From positions 1-43,926 of the forward strand of contig MEPB01000087.1 of the NCBI GenBank assembly GCA_001769385.1: DNA of 43,926 bases, in the 5' to 3' direction. Positions within the stretch are counted from its first letter, which is position 1; the number at the start of each line of letters is the position of its first letter. A program made the position numbers and the translations under genes. Shown here one piece after another: positions 1 through 7,557 of the stretch. The stretch is from Bacteroidetes bacterium RIFCSPLOWO2_12_FULL_35_15 (lineage in GTDB: Bacteria; Bacteroidota; Bacteroidia; 2-12-FULL-35-15). A model generated the notes under the pieces. The model did no database searches and was not told the origin of the DNA. It was given only the letters and a program-made list of their open reading frames with translations.

Positions 1-1324
1 CAATTAATTTCTCTTTAATAACGCTTAACGGAACAGCACCATACATTGAATATTCATCGATCGGATACGAATCCAGATATGCCGGGAATGCACCCGCCAG
101 GACAAGTCCGTAATGATGTGACTTATGGCAATCCCTGTCAACAAGCACCACATCACCCGGCCTGATCAATGCCTGTTGCACAATTTTATTTGCTGTTGAT
201 GTTCCATTGGTAACAAAAAAAGTATGTTCTGCACCATACGCTTTTGCAGCTTTTTCCTGCGCTTTTTTCAACGGACCTTTTGGTTGTAACAGAGAATCGA
301 GTCCTCCATTTGTTGCGGAAGTTTCAGCTAAAAAAACATTTCTCCCATAAAAATCTCCAAAATCTGAGATCCATCTGGATTTAAAAACAGAGTTTCCTCT
401 TGATATCGGCATGGCATGAAAAACACTGGTTGGCCGTTTGCTATACTCCGTTAAGGCTGTGTAAAAAGGTGTTTCGAAGCGTTCGTTGATGCCGCTGATA
501 ATTGTCAGGTGAAGTTCCTGCAGATCTTCCATACCATAAAATATTCGCCTGAAAGATTTAATAGTTGAATCTTCTAACTGAGTTAAGGATGTATCTGTTA
601 TATAATAAATGTCTAATTCGGGCCTGAACTGATGAATGTATTTTCCTAAAAGCGGTGCTAATTCATCATCTGAAACATTCGTCAGATCGATCTTCAACAC
701 ATTTTGAATAAATGGTTTTATGAGTTTTGCAATGTTTAAAGATAATTTCAATGGTGCATATCGAATACAGGCCGCTTGTATATTATAATTAAAGAACAAA
801 CAAATTAAGGCATCCTGAAATGAGCGTTGCACGATAATATCATATGCTAATGAACTGTTAGGACTTATCAATTCCTTTATTTTATTTTTAAGGATCAGCT
901 CTTCTTTAGCAGACATCTCCTCCACATAAAGCACTTCGAAATAATTTTTCTTAGAACTATTTACTAATGTATCTTTATTGCTTTCGTTTGCAGGTCCTTC
1001 ATTAAATTTTTCGCTCAATACTTCCGGATGAGTTCCGAAATTATCACTTACCAGTAGCGAAACAATTTCCACCACTTGATTACTTATCGCTTTTAGTTCG
1101 TTTTTTTTGACTGACTTTATTATGCGACCAACAACAGCTGCTCCGGGGAAAGAAAAATAGTGTTCAATGCTTAGCAAATTTTGGCAGATCTCATTTACTT
1201 CCTCCAAACGCGCAGCAACAGCTTTTTTATCAGAACTTATGTGTGTTACCAGATTCGCTTTATCTTTCAGCTCGTTCCAAAGATCAATTCTCAGCTGGTT
1301 GATATTATAATGTTTTGAATTCAT
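1..1324 (-). CDS. Orn/Lys/Arg decarboxylase-type PLP enzyme, C-terminal part missing at window edge
   Basis: The reverse strand reads open from ATG at 1324 to the window edge, giving 441 codons of a longer protein. Residues about 325-441 show the fold-type I PLP core of the Orn/Lys/Arg decarboxylase family: TNGTST (about 372-377), which holds the PLP phosphate, followed by PGDVVLVDRDCHKSHH, whose CHKS histidine stacks on the cofactor ring. The catalytic lysine would lie beyond the edge, so activity cannot be judged. The first 320 residues are an acidic, mostly helical region with no motif I recognise; it could be a degenerate wing or receiver-like domain as in the inducible decarboxylases. 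Family membership is secure, but the substrate (lysine, arginine, ornithine or something else) is not. The gene is downstream of the VOC gene on the same strand, separated by a repeat-rich spacer. Confidence 0.85.
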   Translation of the reverse strand, partial: MNSKHYNINQLRIDLWNELKDKANLVTHISSDKKAVAARLEEVNEICQNLLSIEHYFSFPGAAVVGRIIKSVKKNELKAISNQVVEIVSLLVSDNFGTHPEVLSEKFNEGPANESNKDTLVNSSKKNYFEVLYVEEMSAKEELILKNKIKELISPNSSLAYDIIVQRSFQDALICLFFNYNIQAACIRYAPLKLSLNIAKLIKPFIQNVLKIDLTNVSDDELAPLLGKYIHQFRPELDIYYITDTSLTQLEDSTIKSFRRIFYGMEDLQELHLTIISGINERFETPFYTALTEYSKRPTSVFHAMPISRGNSVFKSRWISDFGDFYGRNVFLAETSATNGGLDSLLQPKGPLKKAQEKAAKAYGAEHTFFVTNGTSTANKIVQQALIRPGDVVLVDRDCHKSHHYGLVLAGAFPAYLDSYPIDEYSMYGAVPLSVIKEKLI

Positions 1325-1329
1325 ATTTA

Positions 1330-1451
1330 TAGTATTGAGATATGAAAAATAGATATGAGATATTAGACATGAGATATGAGTATGAGATATGGGACATGAG
1401 ACTGTTCATCTCATTACAGGTCTCAATACTCACATCTATAATCTCACATCT
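1330..1451. repeat. short direct and inverted repeats of ATGAGATAT type
   Basis: The spacer between two reverse-strand genes contains repeated ATGAGATAT/GACATGAGA words on the left and TCTCA..., CACATCTAT words on the right. AGTATTGAGA (1330-1339) pairs exactly with TCTCAATACT (1421-1430), and other GAGAT/ATCTC words could pair inside it. It may fold as a long imperfect hairpin and act as a terminator or processing site, or be a small intergenic repeat element. Confidence 0.6.
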
Positions 1452-1457
1452 ATTTAT

Positions 1458-1895
1458 TTAATGTTTAGAATGAAGGGCCAGCCTGTTTCCTTCCGAATCT
1501 ATAAATAAAGCGAAATAGCCGGTGGTTTCACTCAGAAAAGTTTTTTCCATCACCACTCTTCCTCCTCCTTCGTTTACTTTTGACAATACATTGTTCAGAT
1601 CATCGCCACCATTTAAATAGATCAATGGACCCACTTCGCTAGGTACACAACCATGACCTGTAACTATGGCTCCTCCAATTCCATTTTCGGCAGGAAAAAA
1701 GCCCATGGCAAATCCATTCAACTCCACTGTTGTGATTTCAATTCCATAGATGTAATTAAAAAAAGCAACGGACCTGTAATGATTATAAGCAGGTATTTCA
1801 AACCATGTCACATAGTTTTTAAACACGGATTGTTCCTTCAGTTGCTGTAATTTGGCTTCTTTTATTTTACTTTTTAAATTAACCGTTGATCCCAT
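1458..1895 (-). CDS. VOC (glyoxalase-like) family protein
   Basis: The 145-residue protein is a single vicinal-oxygen-chelate domain preceded by about 25 charged residues. It opens the domain with YVTWFEIPAYNHYRSVAFFN (the usual strand plus helix), has a glycine-rich middle around residues 68-95, and ends with TGYFALFIDSEGNRLALHS, typical of PhnB/glyoxalase-like VOC proteins. Such proteins are small cytoplasmic metal-binding or ligand-binding proteins, but members differ widely in function and no substrate can be assigned. The ATG at 1895 is the only reasonable start for the whole domain. A near-palindrome lies 16 bases upstream. Confidence 0.8.
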   Translation of the reverse strand: MGSTVNLKSKIKEAKLQQLKEQSVFKNYVTWFEIPAYNHYRSVAFFNYIYGIEITTVELNGFAMGFFPAENGIGGAIVTGHGCVPSEVGPLIYLNGGDDLNNVLSKVNEGGGRVVMEKTFLSETTGYFALFIDSEGNRLALHSKH

Positions 1896-2257
1896 GACTT
1901 GCTAAATGAGTTGTTTTTAATATTAAAACAAGATGTACTTAAAATACGCAATAAATTTTCATTCAGATTTGAATAATATATCTTCTGATTATTATTTACT
2001 GCAAATATCTGTTTTCTATATTCAACATAACTGCTAATTTCAAATTTTTTGATCCTGTTTCCAAAAAATAGGTAAATAATACAATTTTCACGGTGAATAA
2101 AATACTTTATACTATAATATTTTAGACCTTCACCAATAATTTAATGGCTATTTGCTTCAAATAAATTTTTATTTTTATAGCCGTGATCCTAAACAGAATT
2201 AAACCTTTACAAATAATGTGGGTCCATTATCATTATGCTAAATTTTAAAGAAGTATT
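1896..2257. other. AT-rich divergent intergenic region
   Basis: These 362 bases separate the reverse-strand VOC gene from the forward channel-peptidase block. They contain an almost perfect palindrome at 1911-1931 (TTGTTTT-T-AAT/ATT-AAAACAA), close to the VOC start, and an ATAATG/CATTAT inverted pair at 2213-2230 just upstream of the block. I see no clear TAnnTTTG promoter core and no structural RNA. Confidence 0.5.
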
Positions 2258-2261
2258 TTGA
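2235..2261 (+). CDS. possible 8-codon leader peptide overlapping the channel-peptidase start
   Basis: ATG at 2235 opens a frame reading MLNFKEVF and stops at TGA 2259-2261. That stop overlaps the TTG start of the next gene in the sequence TTGA, the arrangement of translationally coupled genes. Alternatively this is the real N-terminus of the next protein: one extra T in the run at 2256-2259 would join both frames. I cannot tell a coupled leader from a sequence error or chance. Confidence 0.25.
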   Translation: MLNFKEVF

Positions 2262-4465
2262 ATATCCTGCTCGACAAAATAAAAACAAATTATTGGCTTC
2301 AATGTATTTTGAATAGCTATAGTTTAATGTTGTTTTCATTAGATAATGTTTTTGCGTTTATTATTTTGATTGTTACATTCTTTTCTCCAATTGTTGGGTT
2401 ATGTGGATTTCTGGCAATTGTCCTTATAAATTTTTTTGCATACGTTATTGGATTTAACAGAGAAGAAATACAAAAAGGAATTTTTGGTTTCAATGCACTA
2501 TTTCTTGGTCTTGCCATGGGTTATGAATATTCACTCAACGCTACCTTTATTATTTTATTTATTACAGGAGTTTTAATTTTGCTTCTTATAACTGTTTGGT
2601 TGAAGGGATTATTTGCTGTTTACAATTTGCCATTTTTATCATTCCCTTTCATCATCACTTATTGGATCATTTCTTTAGCGGCAACAAATTTTACGAATAT
2701 CCATTTAGATGAAACGCACATTTATACTGTTAATGAAATAACGCGTAATCAAGCTTCATCATTTTACCAATTTGTTCATTCGCTCGACACTATCCCAATT
2801 TTTTCTTTTGCCCTTATTTACTTTAAAACACTTGCCGGCACTTTTTTTCAAAGCAGTGTTTTAGGCGGAATGTTACTTGCCCTGGGGTTAATCTATTTTT
2901 CACGAATTGCATTTTCATTGAGTCTTATCGGATTCTTCTGTGCTTATTTTTTTTATTCACTTTTCGGTGCAGATGTAAACGATTTAAATTATTATTTGCA
3001 GGGAGCAAATTATATTTTCCTTGCTATTGCAATCGGGTGTTTTTTTATAATTCCTAATACCTATAGTTATCTTACAGTGATACTACTAATACCGGTGTTA
3101 ATGCTGATATTGTTGTCGATTGGAAAAATACTCGGAACATTTCAATTGAAGGCCTATACTTTTTCCTTTAGTGTTGTTTGCACAGCTTTTCTCTTTTCAT
3201 TAAATCAACGTTGGCTACACAACTATTTACAAGTTGTTACCATTCAATATTTTTCTGCTGAAAAAACTATTTATAAATATCTTAACTCCATCCAACGTTT
3301 TAAGAATGAACATTTCAATAAGATCATTCTCCCATTTTCCGGTGAATGGAATGTTAGTCAGGGTTATAACGGTAAGATAACTCATTTAGGAAACTGGAGC
3401 CAGGCTTTGGATTTTGTAATTGTCGATTCGAAACTACAGACTTATCATGAGCCGGCAAATGTCAGAGATTTTTCAAGAGAAAATTTTTACTGTTATAACA
3501 AAGAGATTTTTGCACCTTATGATGGATATGTTTATGACATTGTCAATACAGTTGAAGAAAATGATGTTGGTGAGTTGGACACAGAGCACAATTGGGGAAA
3601 CACAGTAATTCTGAATCATCTCAATGGATTATTTTCTCAGATAAGTCATATTAAAAAAGACTCCTTTAATGTTTTTATCGGGCAATATATCACGAAAGGA
3701 ACATTTCTTGCAACATGTGGTAATTCAGGTCGTTCACCTGAACCGCACATTCATTTTCAACTGCAGACAATTCCAACAATTGGAGCGAAAACAATTGAAT
3801 ATCCTATTTCCTATTTCATCGAGCGGAAGGGACCGGAGAAAACTTTAAAAATTTCAGAAGTTCCTAAAGAAGGTTCATTTATAAGCAATGTGCAGGTAAA
3901 TGAATTATTGATTACCGGTTTTTCCTTTTTACCGGGACAAAAAATTTCTTTTCAAAAAGAAAACAGTACTAGCTTAATCCATTGGGAGGTTTTTACAGAT
4001 GCCTATAACAGAACTTATCTTTATTGCGAAGCAAGTAAATCCTATGCTTACTTTGTGAACGATGGTATTATGATCTATTTTACTGATTTTGAAGGAGACC
4101 GAAGATCATTATTGTTTTACTTTTATCTGGCTGCATACAGGCAATTACTTGGTTATTATGAGAACATAAAGATAAAAGATAATGTTCCCTTGATCCATTT
4201 CAACAATAAAGTGATCCAATTTTTTCAGGATTTTGTTGCTCCGTTTTATTTGTTTACCAAAGCAAATCACACCTCCACTTTTACTTATGCAGATAATATT
4301 TATGCTCCTCAAAAAATAATTATCCGTACCGAAATTGAAACGAAACTTATAAATTACACATTAAAAAAAATTAATTTTGAAATGGAATTAAAGGATAATA
4401 AAATGCATCGGTTCATTATTCATAGTAACAATAAAACCGAATCATATTTATATGTATCAACCTAA
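2258..4465 (+). CDS. urea-transporter-family channel fused to an M23 peptidase domain
   Basis: The 735-residue protein has two parts. Residues 1-320 are about ten membrane segments of the urea transporter (UT) family; the two family repeats are visible as GIFGFNALFLGLAMG (about 74-88) and LQGANYIFLAIAIG (about 247-260). Residues about 355-525 form an M23 (LytM-like) metallopeptidase domain with H376 and D385 (in the YALDF-like variant, here SQALDF), H464, and the HxH pair H497/H499, so all metal and catalytic positions seem present. Residues 525-735 are an unrecognised beta-rich tail. I infer that the channel passes urea or a similar small solute while the peptidase domain faces the periplasm and cuts or binds peptidoglycan peptides. 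TTG 2258 is chosen because the next in-frame Met (residue 24) lies inside the first UT segment and TAA at 2246 blocks extension. No urease genes are in the window. Confidence 0.82.
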   Translation: MNILLDKIKTNYWLQCILNSYSLMLFSLDNVFAFIILIVTFFSPIVGLCGFLAIVLINFFAYVIGFNREEIQKGIFGFNALFLGLAMGYEYSLNATFIILFITGVLILLLITVWLKGLFAVYNLPFLSFPFIITYWIISLAATNFTNIHLDETHIYTVNEITRNQASSFYQFVHSLDTIPIFSFALIYFKTLAGTFFQSSVLGGMLLALGLIYFSRIAFSLSLIGFFCAYFFYSLFGADVNDLNYYLQGANYIFLAIAIGCFFIIPNTYSYLTVILLIPVLMLILLSIGKILGTFQLKAYTFSFSVVCTAFLFSLNQRWLHNYLQVVTIQYFSAEKTIYKYLNSIQRFKNEHFNKIILPFSGEWNVSQGYNGKITHLGNWSQALDFVIVDSKLQTYHEPANVRDFSRENFYCYNKEIFAPYDGYVYDIVNTVEENDVGELDTEHNWGNTVILNHLNGLFSQISHIKKDSFNVFIGQYITKGTFLATCGNSGRSPEPHIHFQLQTIPTIGAKTIEYPISYFIERKGPEKTLKISEVPKEGSFISNVQVNELLITGFSFLPGQKISFQKENSTSLIHWEVFTDAYNRTYLYCEASKSYAYFVNDGIMIYFTDFEGDRRSLLFYFYLAAYRQLLGYYENIKIKDNVPLIHFNNKVIQFFQDFVAPFYLFTKANHTSTFTYADNIYAPQKIIIRTEIETKLINYTLKKINFEMELKDNKMHRFIIHSNNKTESYLYVST

Positions 4466-4513
4466 TTTTTTATAAATCAAATAGAATATTCATCTATCCA
4501 TAAAATAATCGAA

Positions 4514-5128
4514 ATGAAACTTTTAAAAAAATCAATAACGGCTATCCTGCTTATCACAGCTATAAGTGTTCAAGCGCAAGACAAAACATTAATGAATGCA
4601 TTTAGTCAATCCTACGACTATGAAGCAATAAAAAAATATGATGCCGCAATATCATCTTTAAATACTGTTTATAATGCATCATCTTATGAGATCAATCTTC
4701 GTTTGGGATGGTTAAATTATCAATCAGGGAAGTACAAAGAAGCTCTTGGATTTTATCAAAAAGCAATTACCTTAATGCCTGCGGCTTCTGAGCCATTGTG
4801 GGCAATAATCAATCCGCTTACTAAATTGGAAAACTGGAACGATATAGAAAAAACATATCTTTCTATTTTAAAATTAGATTCCAAAAATTCCTCTGCAAAT
4901 TACAATTTGGGATTAATTTATTACTACCGTAAAGATTATTTAAATGCAAAAAAACAGTTCGACATCTCTTTAAATCTTTATCCTTTTGATTATAATAATA
5001 TGTTAATGAGCGCATGGACAAATTATTTTTTAGGTAACAAAAATGAAGCAAAAACTTTATTCAATAAAACATTATTGTACAGTCCTAATGACAAATCTGC
5101 TTTAGAAGGGTTAAGTTTAATTAAATAA
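4514..5128 (+). CDS. secreted TPR protein 1
   Basis: This 204-residue protein has a signal peptide (residues 1-22, ending SVQA before QDK) and three to four tetratricopeptide-like repeats, for example NLRLGWLNYQSGKYKEALGF and NYNLGLIYYYRKDYLNAKKQ. It should act as a periplasmic or envelope-bound protein-interaction scaffold. It begins 48 bases after the channel-peptidase gene and is clearly paralogous to the protein at 6791-7408 (shared LRLGWL, PNDxSALEGLxLIK ending). The pair bracket an outer-membrane barrel gene, so the three are probably parts of one envelope assembly. No enzyme motif is seen. Confidence 0.8.
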   Translation: MKLLKKSITAILLITAISVQAQDKTLMNAFSQSYDYEAIKKYDAAISSLNTVYNASSYEINLRLGWLNYQSGKYKEALGFYQKAITLMPAASEPLWAIINPLTKLENWNDIEKTYLSILKLDSKNSSANYNLGLIYYYRKDYLNAKKQFDISLNLYPFDYNNMLMSAWTNYFLGNKNEAKTLFNKTLLYSPNDKSALEGLSLIK

Positions 5129-5151
5129 AGTACAAAAGCATAGTTAGATGT

Positions 5152-5170
5152 ATCAATAGAAAATATTGAT
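5152..5170 (+). promoter_or_regulatory. intercistronic hairpin
   Basis: ATCAATA (5152-5158) pairs with TATTGAT (5164-5170) over a GAAAA loop, inside the 87-base gap before the barrel gene. GATGTATC (5147-5154) and GATACATT (5187-5194) offer a longer alternative pairing. There is no T-run, so it is more like an RNA-processing or attenuation element than a terminator. Confidence 0.35.
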
Positions 5171-5202
5171 CCCGGTTCACAGAAAAGATACATTATCATT
5201 AC

Positions 5203-5209
5203 GAGGAGG
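5203..5209 (+). promoter_or_regulatory. strong Shine-Dalgarno sequence
   Basis: GAGGAGG sits six bases before the ATG at 5216. Most starts in this window lack such a sequence, as is usual for Bacteroidota. It supports this ATG as the barrel protein's start and suggests translation that does not depend on the genes upstream. Confidence 0.6.
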
Positions 5210-5215
5210 CGATTA

Positions 5216-6778
5216 ATGCATTTAAGCAGAATTTATAAGATCCTAATTTTTGTTTTTTTATTTCAAATTACTAAAAGTATCGCCCAGGACACTTTAAATT
5301 CAGCCATTGTAGAACAAAAAAGTTATCAGCTCTATCTTGATAAAAATTGGGGTGAACTCATTAAATACGGGAATATTGCAGTAGATAAAGGTTACGATTA
5401 TTTTTACTTACAAATGAGAATTGGCATTGCTTTTTATGAAAAAAAGAATTATTATCTTGCTGAGGTTCATTTCAGAAAAGCATTAAAATATAGTTCCAGC
5501 GATGACCTAGCGCTGGAGTATTTATACTATTGTTATGTCTATACAGGAAGAATGGAAGAGGCAAGAAAATTTAGTAAAATATTCGGCTCTCCACTTGCAG
5601 AAAAAATCGGAACAAATAAATTTTCACCCATTGGATATGTTAATCTTGAAGGGGGGACAAAGATCAATACTAATAGCACCTTTGTTGACCCAAAAACCAA
5701 TACAAATCAAAATTATTTTAACCCGTCAACCTATTTCCAATTATCTCTGAATCACTATGTAAAAAACAAGTTTTCTTTGTTGCATGCGGCCAGTTATTAC
5801 CAGCAACAATATTATTCTGCGATCCCGGAATTAAATCACCCACAAGCATACAGCAGTAAGGAAATTAAACAGTTGCAATATTATTTAAAGGCAACTGTTC
5901 CAATCAAAAATAATTGGATGATATCGCCTTCTATCCATTTGATAAATTTTAAAAAAACGTCCGATAATTCTGCATATGCAGCCCAAGAACAGAAGTTAAC
6001 ACATGACCAACAATCAATACAACAGCAACAACAACCTCTCATTCAACAGCAGCAACAATTACAGCAACAAGCAAATGGCGACCAACAACAAATTAACCAA
6101 CTGCTGGCATTACCACAACCATTACCTCCCATGCAACAAAATCAGTTGAATTATTTGCAAGGGGACCTTTATAATGTGCAACAACAATTAAATGGTATTC
6201 AACAACAATTAACTAATAATCAACAACAAATAGATAGTTATAACAAACGTATTAAGGACGCACGAGATGCCCAAAAAGTTGGGCCCACCATAAAAAACTA
6301 TTTTGTTGCCTCATTAACTATTCAAAAAACAGTTAAAAAAATAGCTTTTTCGATTGGAACAACAGTTTCTAATTTTGATACAACAACTCAATTTAATCAC
6401 TTCGGAAGAATAGCTTATTCGGTTTTAGGTAATAACAAACTGGTTTTAGGAGGCACAGGTTATTTTCATACTATTGACAGTTATAAAAAAACGTATTCTT
6501 CGTTTTCACCATTTATTTATATCCAACCAATAAACCGTTTATCAATTACCGCCTGTTATTTTTTGAATAATGGACATAATATCATGGAAGATAATGGTGC
6601 TTTGGTTAATAACTCTGTCGATCTGACTACTTCAAGATGGTCGTTTATTGCTAATGTCAATCTCAGCAAACATATATCTATGTATGGTTTGTATCAAATG
6701 GAACACAAAACAGAAAAGATTCAAAAATTTAAATATAACTACAACACATTCCTGGTTGGATTTAAAATAATTCCATAA
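5216..6778 (+). CDS. TPR plus outer-membrane beta-barrel protein with Gln-rich insert (YaiO-like)
   Basis: This 520-residue exported protein starts with a signal peptide (residues 1-24, ending SIAQ). Residues about 30-135 carry TPR-like helices (RIGIAFYEKKNYYLAEVHFR, LEYLYYCYVYTGRMEEARKF). From about 140 to the end it is made of alternating aromatic/polar strands typical of an outer-membrane barrel (SPIGYVNLEGG, YFQLSLNHYV, RWSFIANVNLSKHISMYGLY) and ends with FLVGFKIIP. Residues about 257-350 interrupt the barrel with a Gln-rich, coiled-coil-like stretch. The order TPR then barrel resembles YaiO-type proteins. It lies 12 bases before TPR protein 2. The likely role is an outer-membrane pore or anchor for the channel-peptidase block; what it transports is unknown. 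Confidence 0.7.
   Translation: MHLSRIYKILIFVFLFQITKSIAQDTLNSAIVEQKSYQLYLDKNWGELIKYGNIAVDKGYDYFYLQMRIGIAFYEKKNYYLAEVHFRKALKYSSSDDLALEYLYYCYVYTGRMEEARKFSKIFGSPLAEKIGTNKFSPIGYVNLEGGTKINTNSTFVDPKTNTNQNYFNPSTYFQLSLNHYVKNKFSLLHAASYYQQQYYSAIPELNHPQAYSSKEIKQLQYYLKATVPIKNNWMISPSIHLINFKKTSDNSAYAAQEQKLTHDQQSIQQQQQPLIQQQQQLQQQANGDQQQINQLLALPQPLPPMQQNQLNYLQGDLYNVQQQLNGIQQQLTNNQQQIDSYNKRIKDARDAQKVGPTIKNYFVASLTIQKTVKKIAFSIGTTVSNFDTTTQFNHFGRIAYSVLGNNKLVLGGTGYFHTIDSYKKTYSSFSPFIYIQPINRLSITACYFLNNGHNIMEDNGALVNNSVDLTTSRWSFIANVNLSKHISMYGLYQMEHKTEKIQKFKYNYNTFLVGFKIIP
5983..6262 (+). other. Gln-rich low-complexity insert in the barrel gene
   Basis: CAA/CAG codons cluster here and encode runs such as QQQQQ, QQQLNGIQQQLTNNQQQ. 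Leu/Ile residues recur in a pattern suited to a coiled coil, so this is probably a helical arm that extends from one turn or loop of the barrel rather than disorder alone. The codon runs could expand or contract by replication slippage. Confidence 0.6.
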
Positions 6779-6790
6779 AAAATCATACTC

Positions 6791-7408
6791 ATGAAAATCA
6801 TTAATAACATTTTAATCGGCAGTATATTATTCTTAAACATCACTTCCACATTGGCACAAACAGATAAAGTCGTTGCCGCTTTTTCAAAAAGTTATACGGA
6901 AGAAAAAAATGCGGATTATGTAGGTGCAATTATGACCATTAAAGAAGTATATGATGCCAAATCTTACGAATTAAATCTTCGGCTTGGTTGGCTTTATTAC
7001 GAAGTTGGACAAAACAAAGAATCGATGTCGTTTTATCAACTGGCAATGAATCTAATGCCGAATTCTATTGAGGCAAAATTAGCATATGTTTATCCTGCAG
7101 CTGCTTTAGGAAACATGGATCAGGTAGTTGCACAATACAAAAAAATATTAGAAATTGATCCTCAAAACACCACTGCAAACTATAAAATGGGGATGATTTA
7201 TTATTATAAGAAAGATTATCCTGCAGCAACTACCTATTTTGAAAAAGTAGTAACTATTTACCCTTTCGGATACGATACTTTATTGATGTACGCCTGGACA
7301 AATTTTCAACTGGGGAAAACAAATGAAGCAAAAGTATTATTCAATAAAGTGTTAATGCTTTCACCAAACGACACATCCGCGCTTGAAGGCCTCGCCTTAA
7401 TAAAATAA
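6791..7408 (+). CDS. secreted TPR protein 2 (paralogue of 4514-5128)
   Basis: The 205-residue protein has a signal peptide (residues 1-22, ending STLAQ) followed by TPR repeats such as NLRLGWLYYEVGQNKESMSF and NYKMGMIYYYKKDYPAATTY. It aligns with TPR protein 1 along its whole length, with the best-kept parts in LRLGWL, YYYxKDY, AWTNxxLG and the ending SPNDTSALEGLALIK, so the two arose by duplication. It follows the barrel gene by 12 bases and probably shares its transcript. It should work in the periplasm as an adaptor to the barrel or the M23 domain; this role is inferred only from context. Confidence 0.8.
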   Translation: MKIINNILIGSILFLNITSTLAQTDKVVAAFSKSYTEEKNADYVGAIMTIKEVYDAKSYELNLRLGWLYYEVGQNKESMSFYQLAMNLMPNSIEAKLAYVYPAAALGNMDQVVAQYKKILEIDPQNTTANYKMGMIYYYKKDYPAATTYFEKVVTIYPFGYDTLLMYAWTNFQLGKTNEAKVLFNKVLMLSPNDTSALEGLALIK

Positions 7409-7415
7409 ATATATT

Positions 7416-7438
7416 ACGTAGAATTCTTCGTAAATTTG
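7416..7438 (+). promoter_or_regulatory. promoter core with overlapping palindrome
   Basis: TAAATTTG (7431-7438) fits the Bacteroidota -7 consensus TAnnTTTG and would drive the deaminase gene. A near-palindrome ACGTAGAATTCTTCGT (7416-7431, one mismatched pair) touches its upstream edge, a position suited to an operator. A clear -33 TTG at the right distance is not seen. Confidence 0.4.
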
Positions 7439-7527
7439 CCCCGCATACTGATTCAAAATGTGTGAACAAAAAAATAATCCGAGTGATACTTACTTTACTT
7501 ACAATAGCAGTATACCTCAATAAATAA

Positions 7528-7542
7528 AATACCTTAGGTATT
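7528..7542. promoter_or_regulatory. 15-base palindrome upstream of the deaminase
   Basis: AATACC-TTA-GGTATT is a perfect 6-3-6 inverted repeat ending 15 bases before the ATG at 7558. It may be an operator or a small mRNA hairpin controlling access to the start codon. Confidence 0.35.
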
Positions 7543-7557
7543 ATTAATTACGAAGAA

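Noticed and set aside
1653-1850. Forward reading frame opposite the VOC gene
   Set aside because: It lies wholly within the reverse-strand VOC gene, which has clear family motifs; its translation has no domain features.
2258-4465. M23 domain of the fusion as inactive
   Set aside because: The first ligand motif looks atypical because the spacing between H376 and D385 is long, but this matches the common ALDF variant and all other His residues are present.
5983-6262. Gln-rich stretch as a frameshift or sequencing artefact
   Set aside because: The frame remains open on both sides and barrel-like strands continue after it.
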